Below, one piece after another: positions 1 through 6,787 of a stretch of DNA of 10,715 nucleotides. Origin of the DNA: Desulfobacteraceae bacterium (lineage in GTDB: Bacteria; Desulfobacterota; Desulfobacteria; Desulfobacterales; JAABRJ01); assembly GCA_011390985.1 (NCBI GenBank), contig JAABRJ010000485.1:1-10715 (forward strand). Direction: 5' to 3'. The translations under genes and the position numbers were made by a program. Positions within the stretch are counted from its first letter, which is position 1, and each line of letters begins with the position of its first letter. Below the pieces are notes generated by a model. The model ran no database searches and had not been told where the DNA came from. It worked only from the letters and a program-made list of their open reading frames with translations.

Positions 1-170
1 TCGTAAGCAGGAGACCGACCGCCGACCTGCACCGCTTTCACCGCACGCTTTACCACGCACCCTTGCCCCCTCTGCGCTTGATCCGAAGGGGAGGCGGCCC
101 CGCACCGTCACTCCGGCACTCACGATCACGGCCGATCTGGCCAGAGGTCCACCTGGAAAAAGATCTGAAA
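1..170. other. Region upstream of nifA, no gene recognised
   Basis: No coding region could be supported here. The nifA frame stays open upstream to a TTG at 63, but the extra 36 residues are rich in Arg and Pro and do not look like part of a GAF-type activator, so I treat them as non-coding. I found no -24/-12 (GG-N10-GC) element and no convincing -35/-10 pair, so the nifA promoter is either weak, unrecognised, or outside the window. A purine-rich ribosome-binding stretch lies at 155-162, just before the chosen nifA start. Confidence 0.5.
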
Positions 171-1748
171 ATGGCTTTGGAACAAAAAATTTACAGTCTG
201 GAGTTGAAGGTTCTCTACGAGATCAGCGGCATCATTGGCCAGATTCTGCAGCTGGACCAGGCGCTCGACTCGATCCTGGAGATCCTCTCGCAATCGCTTT
301 CGATGGAGCGCGCCACCGTAACCCTGCGGGACATGCAGACCGGCCTGCTCAAGATCTGCGCGTCGCACAGCCTGCGGCCGGAGGAAAAGAAACGGGGCAT
401 CTACCAGCCCAGCGAAGGCGTCACCGGGTTGATCTTTCGCACCGCCCAGCCCTTTTTTGTGCCGGACATCGGCAAAGAGCCCCTGTTTCTCAACAAAACC
501 CAGTCCCGTGACATTCGCAAGGACAGCGTTGCCTTTATCGGGGTGCCGATCATCCTGCACGGCACCCCCATCGGGGTCTTCAGCGTGGACCGCCTTTTCG
601 AGCCGGAGGTGTCCTTCGAGGAGGACATCCGCTTTCTGACCATCGTGGCGACTCTGATCGCTCAGTTCGTGCACCTCAACCGCCAGATCGAGAAGCGCGA
701 AATGAAGCTCAAAAGCGAAAACCGGTCCCTGCGGGCGGAAATCTCGGAAAAGTACAACCATTTCTTCGCCGTGGGGGTCAGCCCGGCCATGCAGGCGCTC
801 AACGAACTGATCCGCAAGGTCGCCCCCAGCAAGGCATCGGTCTTGCTCCTGGGGGAATCGGGCACCGGCAAAACCCTGACCGCCCGCATCCTGCACGAGC
901 TGAGTCCCCGCTCCCGGCGACCCTTCGCCAAGGTCAACTGTGCGGCCCTGCCCGACAACCTGATCGAAGCCGAGCTTTTCGGCCACGAAAAGGGGGCCTT
1001 CACAGGGGCCGGCGAGGCCAAAAAAGGCCGCTTCGAAGAGGCCGACGGCGGCACGGTCTTCCTGGATGAAATCGGTGAACTGCCCCCCAACGTCCAGGCC
1101 AAACTGCTATCCTTCCTGCAGGAGCGCGAATTCGAACGCCTGGGCAGCACCCGCACCCGGCGCGTGGATGTCCGGATCATCGCCGCCACCAACGCCGACC
1201 TGCCCACAGCGGCGGCCACCGGCAGATTTCGGCCCGACCTCTACCACCGCCTGAACGTCTTTCCGATCGCGATCCCGCCCCTGCGCCATCGCCAGGCGGA
1301 CATCCCGCTGCTGGGCAACTACTTCCTTGAAAAAAGCGCCAAGGAGTATGGCAAAAGCCTCCAGTTCGCCCCCGGCAGCATGGCGGTGCTGGCGGCCTAC
1401 CACTGGCCCGGCAACGTCCGCGAGCTTGAAAACCTCATCGAGCGGCTGGCCATCCTGTCGGAAACCCCCCTGATCGCCCCCCAGGCCCTGCCGACCTACC
1501 TCTTTCGCAAAAGCCGCGAAAACACCCCCAACGGCGACGGTCAGCCGGCCGTTTCGCGCATCGAGGAAATGGAGCGCAACGCCGTTCTGGAGGCCCTGGA
1601 AAAAAACGGCTGGATCCAGCAGAAGGCCGCCCGCGAAATCGGGCTCAGCCTTCGACAGATGGGCTACCGGGTAAAAAAATTCGGGCTGGAATCGCTGATC
1701 CGCGATGGCCGCAGGGGTTGCAGCGGTCTGTCGCCCCGCCGGCCGTAG
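171..1748 (+). CDS. nifA: NifA-type sigma-54-dependent transcriptional activator
   Basis: Cytoplasmic enhancer-binding protein that uses ATP hydrolysis to open sigma-54 RNA polymerase promoters, here most likely the nifH promoter downstream. The 525-residue product has three parts. An N-terminal GAF domain spans about residues 15-170, followed by a short charged coiled-coil-like linker. The AAA+ domain spans about 200-430, with Walker A GESGTGKT (228-235), the sigma-54 contact loop GAFTGA (275-280), Walker B GGTVFLDEIG (293-302), and WPGNVRELEN (412-421). A C-terminal Fis-type helix-turn-helix lies at about 478-506. The ATG at 171 was chosen because GGAAAAAG (155-162) sits 8 nt upstream and the homology-like sequence starts there. 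Only three cysteines are present (C63, C257, C517), so the cysteine motif between the AAA+ and DNA-binding domains of oxygen-sensitive rhizobial NifA is missing. It could be another GAF-containing sigma-54 activator, but its position next to nifH makes NifA by far the best call. Confidence 0.92.
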   Translation: MALEQKIYSLELKVLYEISGIIGQILQLDQALDSILEILSQSLSMERATVTLRDMQTGLLKICASHSLRPEEKKRGIYQPSEGVTGLIFRTAQPFFVPDIGKEPLFLNKTQSRDIRKDSVAFIGVPIILHGTPIGVFSVDRLFEPEVSFEEDIRFLTIVATLIAQFVHLNRQIEKREMKLKSENRSLRAEISEKYNHFFAVGVSPAMQALNELIRKVAPSKASVLLLGESGTGKTLTARILHELSPRSRRPFAKVNCAALPDNLIEAELFGHEKGAFTGAGEAKKGRFEEADGGTVFLDEIGELPPNVQAKLLSFLQEREFERLGSTRTRRVDVRIIAATNADLPTAAATGRFRPDLYHRLNVFPIAIPPLRHRQADIPLLGNYFLEKSAKEYGKSLQFAPGSMAVLAAYHWPGNVRELENLIERLAILSETPLIAPQALPTYLFRKSRENTPNGDGQPAVSRIEEMERNAVLEALEKNGWIQQKAAREIGLSLRQMGYRVKKFGLESLIRDGRRGCSGLSPRRP

Positions 1749-1763
1749 GCGGGCGCCCGCCTA
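1746..1763. terminator. Perfect 18-bp palindrome on the nifA stop codon, possible terminator
   Basis: TAGGCGGGCGCCCGCCTA is a perfect palindrome whose first three bases are the nifA stop codon. As RNA it can fold into a 7-bp GC-rich stem with a 4-nt loop. There is no U-run directly after it. A pyrimidine-rich, T-rich stretch follows only at 1798-1816. It could be a weak or factor-assisted terminator separating nifA from the nifH operon, or a chance GC-rich palindrome. The sequence shows the structure; its function is inferred. Confidence 0.4.
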
Positions 1764-1848
1764 TCCCCCACACCGCTGTCCGCACACCGGGGGCGCGTGT
1801 TCTTCTTTTCTTCTCCACCGGGAATCCATCTACATTATCGTCGATTAC

Positions 1849-1870
1849 ACATCTACAGGATTGTAGCTGT
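1849..1870. promoter_or_regulatory. Operator-like inverted repeat, candidate enhancer of the nifH operon
   Basis: The arms ACATCTACA (1849-1857) and TGTAGCTGT (1862-1870) are complementary at 8 of 9 positions around a 4-bp spacer, and the inner five pairs are perfect. Its centre lies about 117 bp upstream of the -24 element, a usual distance for an enhancer used by a sigma-54 activator. The classical NifA site TGT-N10-ACA does not occur anywhere in the intergenic region on direct reading. This dyad is therefore the best visible candidate for binding by NifA or another regulator. The assignment is inference. Confidence 0.45.
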
Positions 1871-1934
1871 CGACCACCATGCGATCTTCCATCCGATAAA
1901 CAACCCTCCGGTCTTTTTCCTTTTTTTCAAGCCA

Positions 1935-1947
1935 TATCAGCCTATTG
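1935..1947 (+). promoter_or_regulatory. Candidate IHF-binding site
   Basis: TATCAGCCTATTG matches the IHF consensus WATCAANNNNTTR with one mismatch. It follows a T-rich stretch (about 1911-1928) and lies between the upstream dyad and the sigma-54 promoter. This is where IHF usually bends DNA to bring a bound activator to the polymerase in nif promoters. The consensus is loose, so the match is suggestive only; the position adds weight. Confidence 0.45.
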
Positions 1948-1976
1948 AAAACTCAAAAGCACTTCCGTGGGGCGGC

Positions 1977-1992
1977 TGGCACACCCATTGCT
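1977..1992 (+). promoter_or_regulatory. Sigma-54 (-24/-12) promoter of the nifH operon
   Basis: TGGCAC-N5-TTGCT is an exact match to the core sigma-54 consensus, with GG at 1978-1979 and GC at 1990-1991 at the required spacing. Transcription should start about 12 nt past the GC, near 2002-2004, giving a leader of roughly 50 nt before nifH. The NifA-type activator encoded upstream is the obvious partner. The motif is seen directly; the start site is inferred from spacing. Confidence 0.92.
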
Positions 1993-2040
1993 CAATGGAG
2001 TTCACAACACTGCCCAACACGAGCGCAACTCCCACTTCAG

Positions 2041-2046
2041 AAAGGA
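2041..2046 (+). promoter_or_regulatory. Ribosome-binding site deciding the nifH start
   Basis: AAAGGA lies 9 nt before the ATG at 2056. The reading frame is open further upstream, but initiation there would fall at or before the sigma-54 promoter. The nifH start is therefore fixed at 2056. Confidence 0.8.
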
Positions 2047-2055
2047 AAAAGCTCC

Positions 2056-2880
2056 ATGAGAAAAATCGCGATCTACGGCAAAGGCGGCATCGGCAAATCC
2101 ACCACAACCCAGAACACAGTCGCCGGGCTGGCGGAGATGGGCCTCAAGGTGATGGTCGTCGGCTGCGACCCCAAGGCGGACTCCACCCGGCTGCTGCTCC
2201 ACGGGTTGGCCCAGCGGACCGTGCTGGACACCTTGCGCGACGAGGGTGAGGACGTCGAGCTGGAGGATGTCCGCAAGGAGGGGTTCGGCAAAATTCTTTG
2301 CACCGAGTCTGGCGGCCCTGAACCCGGGGTCGGCTGCGCGGGCCGGGGCATCATCACCTCCATCAACCTGCTGGAGCAGCTCGGCGCCTATGCCGAGAGC
2401 GAAGCCCTGGACTATGTTTTCTACGACGTCCTGGGCGACGTCGTTTGCGGCGGATTTGCGATGCCGATCCGCGAGGGCAAGGCCCAGGAAATCTACATTG
2501 TCGTTTCCGGGGAAATGATGGCGATGTACGCCGCCAACAACATCTGCAAAGGCATCGTCAAGTTCGCCGAAGCCGGCGGGGTCCGCCTCGGAGGCCTGAT
2601 CTGCAACAGCCGCAAGGTGGACAACGAGCGCGAGATGATCGAAGCCCTGGCCGACCGGCTTGGAACCCATATGATTCACTTCGTGCCCCGCGACAACATG
2701 GTGCAGCGGGCGGAGATCAACCGCAAGACCGTCATCGATTTCGAGCCGGATCACCCCCAGGCCGAGGAGTACCGGACCCTGGCGCGCAAGATCGCCGAAA
2801 ACCAGCTGAAGGTCATCCCCAAGCCCATGGCCATCGAGGATTTGGAAAAACTCTTGATCGACTACGGCATCGCCGCCTGA
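2056..2880 (+). CDS. nifH: Nitrogenase iron protein (dinitrogenase reductase)
   Basis: NifH is the homodimeric ATP-driven electron donor to the MoFe protein. It also acts in FeMo-cofactor maturation on NifEN and in P-cluster formation. The product is 274 residues, a normal length. It carries the P-loop GKGGIGKST (8-16), switch-type CDPKADSTR (37-45), and the two cysteines that hold the shared [4Fe-4S] cluster: C94 in GVGCAGRG and C131 in DVVCGGFAMP. R97 corresponds to the arginine that is ADP-ribosylated by DraT in some bacteria; no draT or draG lies in this window. It is the first gene of the operon, with its own sigma-54 promoter and a ribosome-binding site. The absence of a G-subunit gene between the downstream D and K genes shows that this is the Mo system rather than the V or Fe-only system. 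Confidence 0.98.
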   Translation: MRKIAIYGKGGIGKSTTTQNTVAGLAEMGLKVMVVGCDPKADSTRLLLHGLAQRTVLDTLRDEGEDVELEDVRKEGFGKILCTESGGPEPGVGCAGRGIITSINLLEQLGAYAESEALDYVFYDVLGDVVCGGFAMPIREGKAQEIYIVVSGEMMAMYAANNICKGIVKFAEAGGVRLGGLICNSRKVDNEREMIEALADRLGTHMIHFVPRDNMVQRAEINRKTVIDFEPDHPQAEEYRTLARKIAENQLKVIPKPMAIEDLEKLLIDYGIAA

Positions 2881-2928
2881 CCCGATCGCAGGCTTACACC
2901 CTTTAAAAACCAAGGAGAAGTCACCGCC

Positions 2929-3285
2929 ATGATTATGATCCGATCCATCGTTCGTCCCGAGAAAGTCGACAATGTGCTGGCCGCCCTGATGGAGGCCGGG
3001 TTTCCGGGCGTCACCAAGATGTCCGTGGTGGGGCGCGGCAAGCAGCGCGGTATCAAGATCGTGGAGGTCACCTACGACGAAATCCCCAAGGAGATGCTGC
3101 TGACCGTGGTCCAGGACAAGGACAAGGACTTCGCCGTGCGCACGATCATCAAGGCCGCGCGCACCGGTGAAAAGGGGGCCTACGGCGACGGCAAGATTTT
3201 TCTGGTGCCGGTGGAGGCGGCCTACACCATCAGCTCAGGCATCCGGGAGGCGGCCGACGGCAGCACCGAGGAGGTGGCGATATGA
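2929..3285 (+). CDS. nifI1: PII-family nitrogenase regulator NifI1
   Basis: Small GlnB-like protein (118 residues) of the NifI1 type. In methanogens NifI1 and NifI2 form a complex that binds the MoFe protein and blocks access of the Fe protein when nitrogen is plentiful; 2-oxoglutarate and ATP relieve this. Visible PII features are the N-terminal strand and helix (MIMIRSIVRPEKVDNVLAAL), GRGKQRG before the T-loop (35-41), and a B-loop-like TGEKGAYGDGKIF (79-91) for nucleotide binding. The T-loop differs from ordinary GlnB/GlnK and lacks their usual uridylylation segment. AAGGAG (2912-2917) lies 11 nt before the ATG at 2929; the second ATG at 2935 is further from it and less likely. The gene sits 48 bp after nifH and overlaps nifI2 by 4 bp, the standard arrangement in anaerobe-type nif operons. 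Confidence 0.94.
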   Translation: MIMIRSIVRPEKVDNVLAALMEAGFPGVTKMSVVGRGKQRGIKIVEVTYDEIPKEMLLTVVQDKDKDFAVRTIIKAARTGEKGAYGDGKIFLVPVEAAYTISSGIREAADGSTEEVAI

Positions 3286-3662
3286 AAGAACTCTTCGCGA
3301 TCGTGCGCATGAACATGATGAACCAGACCAAACGGGCCCTGGCGGAGGCCGGCATCACCTCGATCACCGCCCGCGAGGCCCTGGGCCGCGGCAAGGGGCT
3401 GGTGGACCTGCATCTCCTCCGCGGGGCCGAGCGCGGCTATGAGGAGGCCATCTCGCAGTTGGGCCAGAGCGGCCGTCTGATCCCCAAGCGCGCGCTGCTG
3501 ATCGTGGTGCCCGACAAACTGGTGGCGCTGACGGCCAAAACCATCATCCGGGTCAACCGAACCGGCAAATCCGGCGACGGCATGATCTTCGTCCTGCCGG
3601 CCTTGAACGCCATCCGCGTGCGCACCGGTGAGGAAGGCGACGATGTCCTCGACGACGTGTAA
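3282..3662 (+). CDS. nifI2: PII-family nitrogenase regulator NifI2
   Basis: Second PII-like protein (126 residues), partner of NifI1 in post-translational switch-off of nitrogenase. It has the PII-type start MKELFAIVRMNMMNQTKRAL, GRGKG at 36-40 leading into a T-loop region unlike that of GlnB (about 40-70), and a nucleotide-loop motif TGKSGDGMIF (94-103). Its ATG overlaps the nifI1 stop in an ATGA arrangement. A strong GAGGAGG (3268-3274) inside the end of nifI1 precedes it by 7 nt, which suggests coupled translation and near-equal amounts of the two proteins. It ends 37 bp before nifD, the target subunit gene. Confidence 0.94.
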   Translation: MKELFAIVRMNMMNQTKRALAEAGITSITAREALGRGKGLVDLHLLRGAERGYEEAISQLGQSGRLIPKRALLIVVPDKLVALTAKTIIRVNRTGKSGDGMIFVLPALNAIRVRTGEEGDDVLDDV

Positions 3663-3683
3663 CCCTGCCGCACCCGCGGCTTT

Positions 3684-3690
3684 GAAGGAG
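3684..3690 (+). promoter_or_regulatory. Ribosome-binding site deciding the nifD start
   Basis: GAAGGAG lies 9 nt before the ATG at 3700. The frame stays open upstream to 3628, but that start would overlap nifI2 and has no comparable site. Confidence 0.8.
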
Positions 3691-3699
3691 ACAGACACC

Positions 3700-5355
3700 A
3701 TGACGGAAACAGCCCGCAGCCAAACGGCACCCATCGAAGGGCCTGACCCGGAAAAGGTCAAGGCCGAACTGCTCGCCAAATACCCCCCCAAAGTGGCCCG
3801 CAAACGGGCCAAGCAGATCATTGTCAACCGACTGGAGCCAGGGGACAAGGTCCCCGAAATCAACGCCAACGTGCGCACCGTTCCCGGGCTGATGAGCCAG
3901 CGCGGCTGCTGCTACGCGGGCTGCAAGGGCGTGGTCCTGGGCCCCACCCGCGATATCGTCAACATCACCCACGGCCCAATCGGTTGCGGCTTTTACAGCT
4001 GGCTCACCCGGCGCAACCAGACCGACCCGGATACGACCCCCGACGGCCACAACTTCATGACCTACTGTTTTTCCACCGACATGCAGGAAAAGGAGATCAT
4101 CTTCGGGGGGGAGAAAAAACTCAGGCAGGCCATCCAGGAGGCCTACGACAACTTCAAACCCAAGGCCATCGCGGTTTTTGCCACCTGTCCGGTGGGCCTC
4201 ATCGGCGACGACATTCATTCCGTCTGCCGCGAAATGAAGGCGGCCCTGGGCATCAACGTCTTCGGTTTCAGCTGCGAAGGCTACAAAGGGGTCAGCCAGT
4301 CGGCCGGCCACCACATCGCCAACAACCAGATTTTCAAGCACGTGGTGGGGTTGGACGACACCATCGGCGCGGGCGAATTCCGCGTCAACCTTCTCGGCGA
4401 GTACAATATCGGCGGGGACGCCTTTGAAATCGAGCGGATCTTTGAAAAGTGCGGGATCACCACGGTGGCCACCTTCAGTGGCAACTCGTCCATCGACGCC
4501 TTTGCCAATTCCCACACGGCGGACCTGAACCTCATCATGTGCCACCGCTCCATCAACTACGTGGCCGAGATGATGGAAAAAAAATTCGGTGTGCCCTGGA
4601 TCAAGATCAACTTCATCGGCGCCGAGGCAACCGCCAAGTCGCTGCGCAAGATCGCCGCCTATTTCGACGACCCGGCGCTGACCGAGCGGGTTGAAGCCGT
4701 CATCGCCGAGGAACTGCCGGCCGTCCAGGCCGCCCGCGACGACATCCGGCCGCGCACCGCGGGCAAGCGCGCCATGCTCTTCGTGGGCGGCTCGCGCGCC
4801 CACCACTATCAGGAGCTGTTCAGGGAGCTGGGCATGCGCACCCTTTCGGCCGGCTACGAGTTCGCCCACCGCGACGACTACGAGGGCCGCAAGGTGCTGC
4901 CGGGTGTCAAGGTCGACGCCGACAGCCGCAACATCGAAGAGCTGGACGTCTGTCAGGATCCCGATCGCTACCGGCCGCGCAAGACCCCCGAGGAGCTGGC
5001 GGCGCTGTCCGCCAAGGGGCTCGAATTCAAGGACTACCAGGGCATGATGCCCGAAATGCCCGAGGGCAGCATGGTCATCGACGACATCAGCCAGTTTGAA
5101 ACCGATCTGATGATCGAGAAATACCGGCCGGACATCTTCTGCGCCGGGATCAAGGAAAAGTACATGATCCAGAAGCACGGCATCCCCATGAAACAGCTTC
5201 ACAGCTACGACTACGGCGGGCCTTACGCCGGCTTCAAAGGGGCCGTAAATTTCTACCGCGAAATCGACCGGATGGTGAACAGCCGGGTCTGGGGCTACCT
5301 CAAAGCGCCCTGGCAGACCAACCCCGAACTGGCCGCCACCTATGCCTGGGAATAA
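3700..5355 (+). CDS. nifD: Nitrogenase molybdenum-iron protein alpha chain
   Basis: Alpha subunit of the MoFe protein, which holds the FeMo-cofactor where N2 is reduced and shares the P-cluster with NifK. In the 551-residue product the P-cluster cysteines are C70 (RGCCYAGCKG), C96 (GPIGCG) and C163 (TCPVGLIGDD). The cofactor ligands are C281 (LIMCHRSINY) and H501 (LHSYDYGGPY), with the active-site residues Q200 and H204 in SQSAGHH. The protein is about 60 residues longer than the Azotobacter form. A segment at about 390-445, beginning HRDDYEGRKV, is the insertion known from clostridial NifD. There is also an unconserved lead-in of about 25 residues. C71, next to P-cluster ligand C70, is an extra cysteine. 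The ribosome-binding site at 3684-3690 fixes the start. The H-S-Y-D-Y motif and lack of a G subunit argue for a Mo rather than a V or Fe-only enzyme. Confidence 0.97.
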   Translation: MTETARSQTAPIEGPDPEKVKAELLAKYPPKVARKRAKQIIVNRLEPGDKVPEINANVRTVPGLMSQRGCCYAGCKGVVLGPTRDIVNITHGPIGCGFYSWLTRRNQTDPDTTPDGHNFMTYCFSTDMQEKEIIFGGEKKLRQAIQEAYDNFKPKAIAVFATCPVGLIGDDIHSVCREMKAALGINVFGFSCEGYKGVSQSAGHHIANNQIFKHVVGLDDTIGAGEFRVNLLGEYNIGGDAFEIERIFEKCGITTVATFSGNSSIDAFANSHTADLNLIMCHRSINYVAEMMEKKFGVPWIKINFIGAEATAKSLRKIAAYFDDPALTERVEAVIAEELPAVQAARDDIRPRTAGKRAMLFVGGSRAHHYQELFRELGMRTLSAGYEFAHRDDYEGRKVLPGVKVDADSRNIEELDVCQDPDRYRPRKTPEELAALSAKGLEFKDYQGMMPEMPEGSMVIDDISQFETDLMIEKYRPDIFCAGIKEKYMIQKHGIPMKQLHSYDYGGPYAGFKGAVNFYREIDRMVNSRVWGYLKAPWQTNPELAATYAWE

Positions 5356-5379
5356 CCCCGATCAGTACCGCAAGCAAAC

Positions 5380-5384
5380 GGGAG
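5380..5384 (+). promoter_or_regulatory. Ribosome-binding site deciding the nifK start
   Basis: GGGAG lies 5 nt before the ATG at 5390. The frame also has an ATG at 5342 that would overlap nifD by 14 bp. The protein starting at 5390 has the length and N-terminus expected for the short, clostridial kind of NifK, so 5390 is preferred. Confidence 0.65.
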
Positions 5385-5389
5385 TCGCC

Positions 5390-6769
5390 ATGTTACTGCG
5401 TCATACCACCACCGAGATCAAGGACCGCACGGCTTTAACCGTCAACCCGGCCAAGACCTGCCAGCCGATCGGCGCCATGTACGCCGCCCTCGGTATCCAC
5501 GGCTGCATGCCCCACAGCCACGGCTCCCAGGGCTGCTACGCCTACCACCGCAGCGCCCTCACGCGCCACTACAAGGAACCGGTGATCGCCGCCACCAGCG
5601 CGTTCACCGAAGGGGCCTCGGTCTTCGGCGGCCAGGCCAACCTGATGCAGGCCATCGACAACATCTTCAGCGTCTACAACCCGGACGTCATCGCGGTGCA
5701 CACCACCTGTCTGTCGGAGACCATCGGCGACGACATTCCCCAGATCGTCAACAAGGCCATGGCCGAGGGCAGGGTGCCGGCGGGCAAATACGTCATTCAC
5801 GCCAACACCCCCAGCTACGCGGGCTCGCACATCACCGGGTTCGCCGGCATGACCAAGGCGATGGTGGACTATTTCGCCGAGACGGCCAGCGCCCGCACCA
5901 AGACCGTCAACCTGATCCCCGGCTTCGTGGAACCCTCCGACATGGCCGAAATCCGGCGCATGGCCGCTGAAATGGGGTTGGAGACCATCATGTTCCCGGA
6001 CACCTCCGGGGTGCTCAACGGGCCCATGACCGGAAAATACCGCATGTACCCGCCCGGCGGGGTGACCGTCGAGGCGCTGCGCAGGACCGGCAGCAGCCTG
6101 GGCACCGTGGCCTTGGGTCACCTGGCCTCGGGGGATGCCGCGCGCGCGCTGGACGTCAAGTGCAAAGTGCCCTGCCAGATCCTGGATCTGCCCATCGGGC
6201 TGGGGGCCACGGACCGTTTCGTGGACACCCTGCACCGCATGGCGGGGGTCAACGTGCCCGACAGCTTGACCTTCGAGCGCGGCCAGATGGTGGATATCAT
6301 CGCCGACATGCACCAGTATTTCTACAACAAGCGCGTCGGTCTGGTGGGCGACCCGGACCAGCTCCTGGCGCTGACGAAATTTCTGGTATCGTTGGACATG
6401 GCCCCGGTGTACCTCGTTACCGGCACGTCCGCCGGCAAAAAGTTTGAAAAGCATCTGCGGGCGGCGGTGGCGGGCGTACCCCACGAGGTGCAGATCAAGG
6501 TGGGCGGCGACATGCACCTCTTTCATCAGTGGATCAAACAGGCGCCGGTGGATCTTCTGATCGGCAACAGCTACGTCAAGTACATCGCCCATGACGAGGA
6601 CATTCCCTACGTGCGCCATGGGTTCCCGATCCTGGACCGCGTCGGCCACAGCTACTTTCCCACGGTGGGCTACCGGGGCGGCATGCGGCTGCTGGAGAAG
6701 ATTCTCGACGCCCTCCTGGACCGCAAGGACCGCGATGCCACCGACATCACCTTTGAACTCGTCATGTAA
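5390..6769 (+). CDS. nifK: Nitrogenase molybdenum-iron protein beta chain
   Basis: Beta subunit of the MoFe protein; with NifD it holds the P-cluster that relays electrons from NifH to the cofactor. The 459-residue product has the P-cluster cysteines C24 (KTCQPIGAM), C49 (GSQGCYAYHR) and C107 (TTCLSETIGDD), and S142 in NTPSY, the serine that can also bind the oxidised cluster. Family motifs FTEGASVFGG (72-81) and a C-terminal GFPILDRVGH (411-420) are intact. It lacks the N-terminal extension of about 50 residues found in proteobacterial NifK such as that of Azotobacter, and so matches the clostridial length class. This pairs with the insertion in NifD, as expected for partners that evolved together. 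It lies 34 bp after nifD and 18 bp before nifE. Confidence 0.97.
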   Translation: MLLRHTTTEIKDRTALTVNPAKTCQPIGAMYAALGIHGCMPHSHGSQGCYAYHRSALTRHYKEPVIAATSAFTEGASVFGGQANLMQAIDNIFSVYNPDVIAVHTTCLSETIGDDIPQIVNKAMAEGRVPAGKYVIHANTPSYAGSHITGFAGMTKAMVDYFAETASARTKTVNLIPGFVEPSDMAEIRRMAAEMGLETIMFPDTSGVLNGPMTGKYRMYPPGGVTVEALRRTGSSLGTVALGHLASGDAARALDVKCKVPCQILDLPIGLGATDRFVDTLHRMAGVNVPDSLTFERGQMVDIIADMHQYFYNKRVGLVGDPDQLLALTKFLVSLDMAPVYLVTGTSAGKKFEKHLRAAVAGVPHEVQIKVGGDMHLFHQWIKQAPVDLLIGNSYVKYIAHDEDIPYVRHGFPILDRVGHSYFPTVGYRGGMRLLEKILDALLDRKDRDATDITFELVM

Positions 6770-6787
6770 CAGCGGAGGAAGCAACCC

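Noticed and set aside
63..170. In-frame TTG start at 63 for nifA
   Set aside because: The added 36 residues are rich in Arg and Pro and unlike a GAF domain start; the ATG at 171 has a purine-rich stretch at a suitable distance.
1797..2249. Plus-strand open frame overlapping the nifH promoter and the start of nifH
   Set aside because: It crosses the sigma-54 promoter and then reads nifH out of frame; there is no ribosome-binding site or recognisable product.
3553..5202. Minus-strand open frame opposite nifD
   Set aside because: Low-complexity shadow of nifD with no recognisable family features.
3700..6769. Vanadium or iron-only nitrogenase (vnf/anf) instead of nif
   Set aside because: No G-subunit gene lies between the D and K genes, and NifD has Mo-type cofactor motifs; nifE, nifN and nifB follow directly.
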